Positions 15,652 through 22,431 of a DNA stretch of 31,604 nucleotides are shown one piece after another. Source of the stretch: an uncultured Clostridium sp. (GTDB lineage: Bacteria; Bacillota; Clostridia; TANB77; CAG-508); the NCBI GenBank assembly GCA_946496115.1, contig CAMMFK010000005.1:1-31604 (forward strand), in the 5' to 3' direction. The position numbers were made by a program, and so were the translations under genes. How positions within the stretch are numbered: the first letter of the stretch is position 1; every line of letters begins with the position of its first letter. The notes below the pieces were generated by a model. It saw nothing but the letters and a program-made list of their open reading frames with translations, was not told where the DNA came from and searched no databases.

Positions 15652-16221
15652 ATGGTAGAAGATCTTGAATTATTAAAAGAAGAAATTAAAGAAAAATTAA
15701 CAGAAAAAAGATATGCACACAGCATTGGAGTAATGGAAATGTGTGAAAAACTTGGTATACAATATGGCGGAGATGTAAAAAGAGCAAAATTAGTAGGATT
15801 AGTACATGACATGGCAAAAGAAATGACAGATGAAGAAATGCTTGATTATGTTAAGAAAAATAAAATAAAAATCACAGAAACAGAAAAAGCTATACCGCAA
15901 ATATTGCACGGAAAAATAGCAGCAGATTTAGCGAAGAAAAAATATGATTTTGATGATGAAATGTGCACAGCAATAGCTTGTCATACAACAGGAAAAGAAA
16001 ATATGACTTTGCTTCAAAAAATATTATTTGTTGCTGACAAAACTGATGAGACTAGAAAGTATGAAGGCGTAGAAAACTTAAGAAGTATAGCATTTGAAAG
16101 CTTAGATAAAGCTGTTATAAAAAACATAGATGATACTTTAAAAATAAATATAGATAAAGGAAAAGTTATTATTGAAGAAAGCATAAAAACGAGGAATTAT
16201 TTGCTAATAAATAATAATTAG
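15652..16221 (+). CDS. yqeK: YqeK-type HD-domain diadenosine tetraphosphatase
   Basis: The 189-residue protein has the YqeK arrangement of an HD domain: HSIGVMEM (first His), LVGLVHDMAKEM (the HD pair), HGKIAADLA, and a late Asp in ILFVADKTDETRKY. YqeK members cleave Ap4A symmetrically to two ADP with an iron-dependent HD site. It often sits with nadD and rsfS; here it is the third gene of a murF-ddl unit with an 11-bp gap and an AAAGGAGAA site. No clear T-run terminator follows; a 13-bp hairpin without T-run is at 16245-16277. Confidence 0.88.
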   Translation: MVEDLELLKEEIKEKLTEKRYAHSIGVMEMCEKLGIQYGGDVKRAKLVGLVHDMAKEMTDEEMLDYVKKNKIKITETEKAIPQILHGKIAADLAKKKYDFDDEMCTAIACHTTGKENMTLLQKILFVADKTDETRKYEGVENLRSIAFESLDKAVIKNIDDTLKINIDKGKVIIEESIKTRNYLLINNN

Positions 16222-16244
16222 AATTAATTAAACAATTTTAAAAG

Positions 16245-16277
16245 TAGCTATTTTGTGGAACCTTTCCCAAACAGCTA
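16245..16277 (+). other. Hairpin after yqeK without a T-run
   Basis: TAGCT (16245-16249) pairs with AGCTA (16273-16277), and TTTG-GGAA pairs with TTCCCAAA inside it, with one bulge. It may be a processing or pausing structure at the end of the murF unit, or part of an unrecognised element. Confidence 0.4.
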
Positions 16278-16285
16278 AAATTTAA

Positions 16286-16314
16286 TTGCAAAAAGAAAAT
16301 AAAAAATATATAAT
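16286..16314 (+). promoter_or_regulatory. Promoter of the probable small RNA or leader
   Basis: TTGCAA (16286-16291), a 17-bp spacer and TATAAT (16309-16314), predicting a start near 16321. Confidence 0.65.
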
Positions 16315-16320
16315 TAAGAA

Positions 16321-16487
16321 AAATTTTAGGAGTGCAGACTGATGACAAGAATCGCTGAAAGCCTTGAGGCTGTATATATATATATATATATATCGTAAGA
16401 TTTAATAGAATAAGTTTATGTGAACATAGGATGAAAACTATGCTTTTTAGACATATGCAAAGTGTCTAGTTAGGCATAGTTTTTTTG
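16321..16487 (+). ncRNA. Unclassified small RNA or attenuator leader (about 165 nt)
   Basis: A near-consensus promoter starts a transcript that contains no ORF with a ribosome site. Its features are a stem AGCC-TTGA-GGCT (16360-16371), a (TA)n tract (16373-16393) and a strong branched terminator ending at 16487. A ribosome site and ATG for a surface-protein gene follow 15-35 bp later. The RNA is therefore either a free-standing sRNA or a conditional leader controlling that gene. I compared it mentally with common riboswitch and 6S patterns without a match. Confidence 0.5.
16434..16487 (+). terminator. Strong intrinsic terminator before the surface-protein gene
   Basis: AAAACTATGC (16434-16443) pairs with GCATAGTTTT (16474-16483), with an inner TAGACA/TGTCTA stem, followed by seven T. 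Confidence 0.88.
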
Positions 16488-16520
16488 TACTTAAAAAACT
16501 GGGAGGTAGACGAAAAGTTT

Positions 16521-17571
16521 ATGAAAAAACTAAGTAAAAGGCAAAAGTTACTAGGAGGTATAGCAATTATATTAGTAGCAGTTACATTAGCTATGGTAAT
16601 TATTACCAATATAATAAGTAGTAATAAGCAAAATAACCAACTAGCAAGCCAAGAAGACTATTTAGCCACAACCGCAAATGTAGGATCAAGCTTAGTTGCA
16701 AGCTATATAAAAAAAGGAATAACCATAGGAGGAATAACAGGAACACTAGAAATACTTGATACATCAGATGCAACAGCATATGCAGAAGATATAGCCTATG
16801 GAAAAGTAGCCTATGCAAGAGGAGAAAGAATAGTAGGAACAAGAATTGACGAAAACATAGAATTAAATTTACAAGATGTATATTACGCAGACTTAGATAG
16901 CAGTGGAGAAATATCAGTAGATGGAGTAATATTTGCCGATTTAGCTGGAAAAGAAGAAAGCGGGGAATGGCGGAACTAATGGCTATGGAGCTTATACCAT
17001 TCCATCAGAAACGAATCTTAAACAATACTATATAAAAGGAGAATATACAGATAAACACTTTGGAACCGGAAAAGTAATAGCACCAATGGAAGGGACAAGT
17101 GGAAACGAAAGATTTTACGTAATGGCATTAGAAGATATAGATGCAAGTACACATTGCTGGTATTATAATGCACCTTACAATCTAGACAGTAGCTATAATG
17201 TAAATGCTACAGCAAATGATTTTGCTGGCATTGGAGCAGAACCAACGGGAAGAGTAAATACTAAGAGAATGTTAACAAGTTGGAATTCTAGCCAATACGG
17301 AGCACAAAATGCAAATGATATGTGGGGGCTAATAGAAGATGAAGTAACTAGAGGATGGTTTGTGTTATCAAAATCAGAATGGTCTGTATTCGGAGCAGTA
17401 TTTGAAATTACAGGAGACAACTATTCAAGTACATATGGCCTTAGCGATTACTACTGGTCTTCTTCACAGTACAATACATTAGGAGCCTATGACGTAAGCT
17501 TCATTAGCAGCAACATCTACGGCTATAATATTGACTATTACCTCTATGTTCGACTTGCTACGACTTTCTAG
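16521..17571 (+). pseudogene. Frameshifted surface protein with C-type-lectin-like, DGR-target-like C-terminus
   Basis: Reading 16521-16979 gives a membrane-anchored protein: hydrophobic segment at residues about 11-30, a GITIGGITGTLE/GTRI repeat-like part, and a dockerin-like YADLDSSGEISVDG (EF-hand-like DxDxxG). It stops early at 16977-16979. The continuation lies in the next frame. If the GGGG run at 16962-16965 had three G, the frame would read on through GNGGTNGYGAYTIP to 17571, giving about 349 residues. The second part (17086-17571 as a separate frame) has a C-type-lectin-like end with WGLIEDE, GWFVLSKSEW, YYWSSSQYN and a terminal YVRLATTF, seen in DUF1566/FGE-type domains. The break may be a real mutation, phase variation in the G tract, or an assembly error. 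GGGAGG about 14 nt before ATG 16521 is the ribosome site. Confidence 0.7.
17437..17571 (+). other. Candidate variable region of a diversity-generating retroelement target
   Basis: From 17497 to 17550 there are 18 codons in a row ending in C or T, 11 of them in C, in a genome where codons mostly end in A or T. They encode a Ser/Asn/Tyr/Ile/Asp-rich stretch just before an invariant-looking YVRLATTF end. Template AAY codons mutated at their adenines would leave exactly NNY codons. No reverse transcriptase or template repeat is in this window, so this is a hypothesis. Confidence 0.45.
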
Positions 17572-17626
17572 GGGCTAGGTCTGTAAAAAATTCTGTGTAA
17601 AATAAAGGGATCTGTAAAAGAGTGTA

Positions 17627-17664
17627 TAATATGGTGTGTAAATTTTTACATACCATATTTTTTC
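17627..17664 (+). terminator. Intrinsic terminator after the surface-protein gene
   Basis: AATATGGT-GTGTAA (from 17628) pairs with TTACATACCATATT (ending 17658) with one bulge and a short loop, followed by TTTTTTC. Confidence 0.85.
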
Positions 17665-17685
17665 TATAAAATTTCCTTGAAACTA

Positions 17686-17714
17686 ATGAAATTTGAAAAT
17701 ATATATGATATAAT
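17686..17714 (+). promoter_or_regulatory. Extended -10 promoter of the dnaJ-like gene
   Basis: TGATATAAT (17706-17714) is an extended -10; ATGAAA (17686-17691) is a weak -35 at 17 bp. The start is expected near 17721. Confidence 0.6.
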
Positions 17715-17716
17715 AA

Positions 17717-17774
17717 AAATGCCATTTATTTTAACTGCATTAAGTACAATGCAAAATTAAACAAAATGGCATTT
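17717..17774 (+). promoter_or_regulatory. Structured leader of the dnaJ-like gene
   Basis: AAATGCCATTT (17717-17727) and AAATGGCATTT (17764-17774) are perfect 11-bp inverted arms, enclosing TGCATT/AATGCA (17736-17741, 17748-17753). The left arm overlaps the expected transcription start, so this could be an operator or an mRNA hairpin. It is not a CIRCE element. Confidence 0.5.
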
Positions 17775-17828
17775 GCTACTTTAAATAAAATATGTTTTGA
17801 GCATATTTAACAGAGTGGAGGATGTTAA

Positions 17829-18710
17829 ATGAGTTTTAAGGATTACTATAATGTACTTGGGCTAAATTCGAATAAAGTGACGATTGATGAAATAAAATTA
17901 GCATATAGGGAGCAAGCAAAAAAGTATCATCCAGATATGCATGCAGGAGATAGCGTACTTGAAGAAAAATTCAAAGAAATAAATGAAGCATATAGAATTT
18001 TATCAGACCCTAAGTCAAGAAAAAGATATGATAGAAATTGGTTTATATACACAGAAAGAAAAAAGAGACTTCAAAATAAAGATAGAGAAGTAAAAAAATC
18101 TTTTAAAGAAAAAATAATTGATATATTATTTGGAATGACTATACCAAGAGCTCAAACAGCAAAAAGGTCAAAAGAACCTATAAATGGCGAAAATATTGAA
18201 ACAGAAGTAGAAGTAAATGTGTTAGAAGCTTTTAATGGAACATCTAAAAAATTAAAATTATTAGCTGTAGACGGTAAAACAAAAACATTTAACTTAAATA
18301 TTCCAGCAGGTATTCAAGATGGAGATAAAATTAGATTTATTGGTCAAGGAAAGCCTGGAAAAAATAATGGTGATAGAGGGGATTTGCTAGTTAAAGTAAA
18401 AATCACCGGTACAAAAGAGTTTAAATTAGTTGGGGCAGATATTTATACCGAAATTTCAATATCTCCATGGCAAGCAGCATTAGGAACAAAATTAAATTTG
18501 CAGTCCATAGATGGTGAAATTTCATTAGTAGTTCCAAAAGGAACAGAAAGTGGAGAAAGATTTAGTATAAAAGGAAAAGGATATAAATTTGGTAGAGGAA
18601 ATAGAGGCAATTTTTATATTATTACTAAAATAGTAGTTCCTAAAAAATTAACAGAAAAGCAGTTGGAACTTTATAATGAATTAAAAGAAATTGATGAAAA
18701 AATATCTTAA
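17829..18710 (+). CDS. DnaJ-class co-chaperone (CbpA/type II-like)
   Basis: Residues 1-70 are a J domain with the HPD motif at 34-36, which stimulates the DnaK ATPase. A basic linker (about 70-115) replaces the usual Gly/Phe region. The C-terminal domains follow from about residue 120 (ETEVEVNVLEAFNGTSKKLKLL, IPAGIQDGDKIRFIGQGKPG, DIYTEISISPWQAALGTK). The four-repeat zinc finger of classic DnaJ is absent, so this is a type II (CbpA-like) J protein of 293 residues. No dnaK or grpE is nearby, so it is probably a second J protein beside the main dnaJ. GTGGAGG lies before the ATG. The gene has its own promoter and leader; the VirD4 unit starts from a separate promoter about 30 bp after it. Confidence 0.88.
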   Translation: MSFKDYYNVLGLNSNKVTIDEIKLAYREQAKKYHPDMHAGDSVLEEKFKEINEAYRILSDPKSRKRYDRNWFIYTERKKRLQNKDREVKKSFKEKIIDILFGMTIPRAQTAKRSKEPINGENIETEVEVNVLEAFNGTSKKLKLLAVDGKTKTFNLNIPAGIQDGDKIRFIGQGKPGKNNGDRGDLLVKVKITGTKEFKLVGADIYTEISISPWQAALGTKLNLQSIDGEISLVVPKGTESGERFSIKGKGYKFGRGNRGNFYIITKIVVPKKLTEKQLELYNELKEIDEKIS

Positions 18711-18742
18711 AAACTTGAAATATGCATGTTTCACAATTTTAG

Positions 18743-18771
18743 TTGACATATTATACATAATGTAGTATAAT
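18743..18771 (+). promoter_or_regulatory. Consensus promoter of the VirD4 unit
   Basis: TTGACA (18743-18748), a 17-bp spacer and TATAAT (18766-18771), both perfect. Strong constitutive expression is expected. Confidence 0.82.
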
Positions 18772-18814
18772 AAAATTGTTGAACTAATGAGAAATAGAGA
18801 AAAGAGGTGCTAAG

Positions 18815-19327
18815 ATGACTGATGAATTTCAAGGTAAAAGTTTTAGTATAACTGATCCACAAGGGGTAAATACAGTTATATATAGAATTAACAGAACGGC
18901 CAAGGAATTACAAAAGCAGTATCCAAAATATACTGTTGAAAGATTAGTGTACTCTGAAGAAATGAATGGCAATATGAAAAAGAAAACCTTTTATGTTGAT
19001 TATCCAGAGCCAGAAGGAGAAGACTTAGTAATATTATCTTTTGGGCAAGAAAAAGTAGTTGTCAATATGGGATTACTTAAAGATAACAAATTAAAGATAT
19101 CTAAAAGACCTATTCCAGTCAAATTTGACACTGTTTATTCAGAAACCCCAATGGAAATGAAAGACTTTAATTATACACCAAACTTACAAAGAGCATTTAC
19201 AATTATCGACCCCGAAACAACAGAAGAGGTTAAGCCAAAATTATACATAGATAGTCAAACAAATGAAGTCAAAGGAAAATGTAAATTACAACCATACAAA
19301 TCTTATTTCACTTTTGAAATAAAATAA
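18815..19327 (+). CDS. Unknown protein in the VirD4 unit (170 aa)
   Basis: A soluble 170-residue protein with no signal peptide or membrane helix. It is rich in Lys, Glu, Pro and Thr, with alternating strands (FYVDYPEPEGEDLVILSFGQEKVVVNMGLL) suggesting a beta-sandwich. I recognise no domain. An AAAGAGGTG site precedes the ATG. It is the first gene after a perfect promoter, 14 bp ahead of the 98-aa gene and 361 bp ahead of the coupling ATPase, all in one direction. A partner, substrate or adaptor of the VirD4-like ATPase is plausible from position alone. Confidence 0.7.
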   Translation: MTDEFQGKSFSITDPQGVNTVIYRINRTAKELQKQYPKYTVERLVYSEEMNGNMKKKTFYVDYPEPEGEDLVILSFGQEKVVVNMGLLKDNKLKISKRPIPVKFDTVYSETPMEMKDFNYTPNLQRAFTIIDPETTEEVKPKLYIDSQTNEVKGKCKLQPYKSYFTFEIK

Positions 19328-19341
19328 AGGAGGATTATTTA

Positions 19342-19638
19342 GTGGAAGGAACAAATAATGAGAGACCAACAGTAAGAGCTTCAGCATTATATTTTGTACC
19401 TGAAAGAACTACAGAAAAAGTTGGTAGTGCTGTTCAAGGAAAGGCTGATGTAAAAGAAAGCCCAGAAGAAATGACAGAGTTAAATGGATTAGAAATAACA
19501 GTGAATGATGTTAATCCATTAACTATCCCTAAGGATGTTAGAGAAAAAATTGAAGAGTTATCTGCAAAAAGATTAACTGCTAGTGCTATTGCTAGAAAGG
19601 CAGAAAGAAGCAAAACTGGAGAAGTAGAAAGATCATAA
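19342..19638 (+). CDS. Unknown small protein in the VirD4 unit (98 aa)
   Basis: A 98-residue hydrophilic protein starting at GTG 19342, with AAAGGAGGAT ideally placed 8-9 nt upstream. The first half looks disordered (TTEKVGSAVQGKADVKESPEE). The second half has IPKDVREKIEELSAKRLTASAIARKAERSK, which could be a helical pair, weakly reminiscent of a DNA-binding or protein-docking segment. No family was recognised. It lies between the 170-aa gene and the coupling ATPase, with a 49-bp gap to the latter. Confidence 0.68.
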   Translation: MEGTNNERPTVRASALYFVPERTTEKVGSAVQGKADVKESPEEMTELNGLEITVNDVNPLTIPKDVREKIEELSAKRLTASAIARKAERSKTGEVERS

Positions 19639-19687
19639 TTTGATAGTTAAAAACAGTAAAAAATCATAACCAATGAGAAGGTAGATT

Positions 19688-21802
19688 ATGGGAAGTTCGT
19701 TTAGTGAATTTATGAAAAAGAATTTAAAATATATAATATTTGCGTTAGTATTATGGGCAATAGGCGAAATCTTTTTAGTTGCGCCTATTGCTTTAAGCAT
19801 TAGCCAGAGCTATGTTGATGGATTATTCGATATAGCTCTTTTTATCGAAGCTTTAGTTGAAAATATAGTATCATTCTCATCAATTGGTAAAGTATTCACA
19901 AGTGAGGCAATTGGAGCATTTGGTAGCTCAACTTTGTGGTATACATTAATTGTTGCTTTGGCAGTGGGTATAGGAGCGTTTAAAAATAGAAAAAAGACAA
20001 AATATCAAAATATAGAACATGGATCAAGCGATTGGTGCCAAGGAGGAGAGCAGTATAGGGTTTTAAGTAGAAACTCTGGTTTACTTTTAGCTCAAAATCA
20101 TTATTTACCACTAAATAAATTAGGAAATATAAACGTACTAATCGTCGGTGGTTCTGGTTCTGGTAAATCTTCAAGTTACACTATTCCAAATGCACATCAA
20201 ATGTTAGGTTCATATGTATTTACAGATCCTAAAGGTGAAATATATGATACAACAGCTGGATTTTTACAGAAAAATGGATATGAGATAAAAATATTAAATT
20301 TAGTTAATCCAACAAGTAGTGATAGTTACAACCCTTTACAACACATCCAAAATGAAATAGATGTAGACGTTATAGCAAATACAATAGTAAAAGGACAGAA
20401 GGCAGAAGGAACGGCAACAGACCCATATTGGGACAATATGGCTGAAATTTTGCTTAAAGCTCTTATTTATTATATTATTGCTACAAGACCACCAGAAGAA
20501 CAAAACTTAGCAAGTTGTGCAGAACTAGTTAGAGCTGCAAATAATAATGGTGGAAGCAACTTACTTACAGAACTTATGAGCCAGTTACCTTATGACCATC
20601 CAGCAAGAATGAACTACAAATCTGTTGAAATAGCATCAGAAAAAACATATAGCTCAATTTTAAGTACATTGCAATCAAAACTTGGTAAATTTGACTCAAA
20701 GGAAATAGCAGATGTAACTTCAACAAATACAATAGATTTTGTTGACATAGCAACTAAGAAAACAGCTTTATATGTTGTATCATCAGATACACATAGTGCA
20801 TATGACTTTTTACTTACAATATTCTTCTCACAAATGATACAACAGTTATATGATTTTGCAGATAAAAATGGTGGTAAATTACCAATTCAAACGTTCTTTA
20901 TACTTGATGAGTTTGCAAACATAGGTCAAGTACCAGACTTCGATAAAAAGATATCAACAAGTAGAAGTAGAGGAATTTCATTTAGTGTTATATTACAGAA
21001 CTTAGATCAATTAAAAGCAATATATGAAAAGTCTTATGAAACAATTATAGGTAACTGTGATACTCACGTATTTTTGGGAAGTAACTCGTATGCAACAGTT
21101 GAATATTTTTCAAAGGAATTGGGAGAGAAAACAATTACTCATAATAGCAAATCGGTTAATAGAAATAATGTAGATGTAAGAACAGGATTTAGTGAATCAG
21201 ATCAAATTATGGCAAGAGCTTTAATGACACCTGATGAGCTAAGAAGAATGGACAATAATGATTGTATTATCTTTGAAAAAGGATTAAAACCAATAATAGC
21301 TAAAAAGCTTTGGTATTTTAAAACTCCAATGCTTAAAGATTTTAATGCAAATAGAATTGACCATAATGATTATGAATGTCAAGAAAGAGGAAACTGGAGA
21401 AAATACAATCCATATAATCCTTATACAGGTAATGAAAATACAAATGAGCAAAACAAAGATGTTAAGATTGAATCTTTGGATGACCTGTTTGAAGATGCTA
21501 AACCAGTAGAGCCAGTAAGTGATGTTCAGCAAAATTCTGGAATTCAAGGATTGCAAGGCACATCAGCAGTTTCAAATAACGGGTTTAATGCGGATGTAAT
21601 TCCAAATGCAGGACCAAGTTTTGCATCAGTACCAAATAATCAGCCTTTGAATAATGGTTCAAGTGTTGAAAATCAGCCAACTAACATTCTTCCGGGATTT
21701 GAAGATGAAGATACAAAACAAATGCAAGATACATCAGATGATGAAATAGATATTCAAAAAGAATTAGAAGCAAAATTTGACGAATTGTTTGGAAGTGATT
21801 AA
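19688..21802 (+). CDS. VirD4/TraG-type IV secretion coupling ATPase
   Basis: A 704-residue type IV coupling protein. Two membrane segments (about 13-38 and 84-98) precede the cytoplasmic ATPase. Motifs are Walker A GGSGSGKS (154-161), FTDPKGEIYD (about 178-187), Walker B FFILDEFANIG (403-413) and the SRSRGISFSVILQNLDQL segment. From about residue 570 the tail is low-complexity Asn/Gln/Ser/Pro-rich and ends acidic (EIDIQKELEAKFDELFG), which may recruit substrates. In conjugation these proteins pass the relaxase-DNA complex to the transporter. Here no relaxase, VirB4, VirB6 or oriT-like genes are adjacent; only two small unknown genes share its promoter. A GAAGG site precedes ATG 19688. It could serve a T4SS encoded elsewhere or be a domesticated remnant. 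Confidence 0.88.
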   Translation: MGSSFSEFMKKNLKYIIFALVLWAIGEIFLVAPIALSISQSYVDGLFDIALFIEALVENIVSFSSIGKVFTSEAIGAFGSSTLWYTLIVALAVGIGAFKNRKKTKYQNIEHGSSDWCQGGEQYRVLSRNSGLLLAQNHYLPLNKLGNINVLIVGGSGSGKSSSYTIPNAHQMLGSYVFTDPKGEIYDTTAGFLQKNGYEIKILNLVNPTSSDSYNPLQHIQNEIDVDVIANTIVKGQKAEGTATDPYWDNMAEILLKALIYYIIATRPPEEQNLASCAELVRAANNNGGSNLLTELMSQLPYDHPARMNYKSVEIASEKTYSSILSTLQSKLGKFDSKEIADVTSTNTIDFVDIATKKTALYVVSSDTHSAYDFLLTIFFSQMIQQLYDFADKNGGKLPIQTFFILDEFANIGQVPDFDKKISTSRSRGISFSVILQNLDQLKAIYEKSYETIIGNCDTHVFLGSNSYATVEYFSKELGEKTITHNSKSVNRNNVDVRTGFSESDQIMARALMTPDELRRMDNNDCIIFEKGLKPIIAKKLWYFKTPMLKDFNANRIDHNDYECQERGNWRKYNPYNPYTGNENTNEQNKDVKIESLDDLFEDAKPVEPVSDVQQNSGIQGLQGTSAVSNNGFNADVIPNAGPSFASVPNNQPLNNGSSVENQPTNILPGFEDEDTKQMQDTSDDEIDIQKELEAKFDELFGSD

Positions 21803-21833
21803 AAAATCAACCTAATATGGTTGATTTTTTTTC
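21803..21833 (+). terminator. Intrinsic terminator of the VirD4 unit
   Basis: AAAATCAACC pairs with GGTTGATTTT around a 6-nt loop, followed by a T-run. Confidence 0.9.
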
Positions 21834-21856
21834 TTTTATACTACCCGGTCATATAC

Positions 21857-21885
21857 TTGCATGATTTTTTTCTTTTTTATAAAAT
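21857..21885 (+). promoter_or_regulatory. Promoter of the fatty-acid operon
   Basis: TTGCAT (21857-21862), a 17-bp spacer and TAAAAT (21880-21885). The predicted start, about 21891-21893, coincides with the first in-frame start codon. No FapR- or FabT-type palindrome was recognised around it. Confidence 0.5.
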
Positions 21886-21891
21886 ATATAT

Positions 21892-22431
21892 GTGAAAAAT
21901 ATGGATGAAATAAACAAAATTAAATACTATGATGAATTGCCATCAACGCATTTATATATTAAGGAAAATCAAGATAAATTAGAAAGCGGAACAGTAATTA
22001 TTGCTAATAAACAAACTGCAGGAATAGGAACACATGGCAGAAGTTGGTATACAGGTAGCGGTGATAATATTGCAATGAGTATGTTATTTAAACCTAAATG
22101 TGATTTATCTAGTTTAAATAATATAACAGTTGATGTAGCACAAAGTGTTAAAAATGTAATAAAAGATTTATATGATATTGATTTAAGCTTAAAGTACCCA
22201 AATGATTTATTATTAAATGATAAAAAAATATGCGGTATTCTTACAGAAATAAATACTATATCAGGAAAAATAAATTATTTAATCATAAGCTTAGGGTTTA
22301 ATGTAAATGAAATGGGTTTTGATGATGAAACAATAAAAATTGCAACATCATTGAAAAAAGAATATAATAAAAATTTTGATAGAAAAGAAATTATACTAAA
22401 AATAATTGAAAGTATAACGGAGCATATATGA
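21892..22431 (+). CDS. birA: Biotin--[acetyl-CoA-carboxylase] ligase (BirA catalytic domain only)
   Basis: Attaches biotin to the Lys of AccB, which is encoded in the same operon. The class I ligase motifs are present: the STHLYIKE region, QTAGIGTHGRSWYTG (biotinyl-AMP loop), LKYPNDLLLNDKKICGILTE with the conserved Lys-x-Pro-Asn-Asp. The protein has 179 residues; the N-terminal repressor HTH and the small C-terminal domain of Bacillus/E. coli BirA are missing, so it is an enzyme-only ligase. Start choice is uncertain: GTG 21892 or ATG 21901 (176 residues). Neither has a ribosome site, and the promoter predicts transcription starting about here, suggesting a leaderless or near-leaderless message. 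It overlaps fabH by 4 bp. Confidence 0.85.
   Translation: MKNMDEINKIKYYDELPSTHLYIKENQDKLESGTVIIANKQTAGIGTHGRSWYTGSGDNIAMSMLFKPKCDLSSLNNITVDVAQSVKNVIKDLYDIDLSLKYPNDLLLNDKKICGILTEINTISGKINYLIISLGFNVNEMGFDDETIKIATSLKKEYNKNFDRKEIILKIIESITEHI

Noticed and set aside
16245..16277. T-box-like GTGGAACC inside a hairpin after yqeK
   Set aside because: The rest of the T-box (specifier stem, AGGGTGG consensus, following terminator and aminoacyl or synthetase gene) is absent.
16339..16371. Hammerhead-ribozyme-like core: CTGATGA followed by GAAA and a small AGCC-TTGA-GGCT stem
   Set aside because: The segment between CTGATGA and GAAA does not form stem II, the base after the stem-III U is G (not allowed at the cleavage site), and no stem I can be drawn.
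16373..16393. (TA)n dinucleotide tract as a possible origin or phase-variable promoter
   Set aside because: It lies downstream of a clear -10 box and inside the small RNA, and no other origin feature (DnaA boxes, dnaA/repB genes) is nearby. It is kept only as part of the RNA description.
18815..21802. Integrative conjugative element or prophage
   Set aside because: Only a coupling ATPase is present; there is no integrase, relaxase, attachment repeats or structural genes, and both flanks are housekeeping operons.
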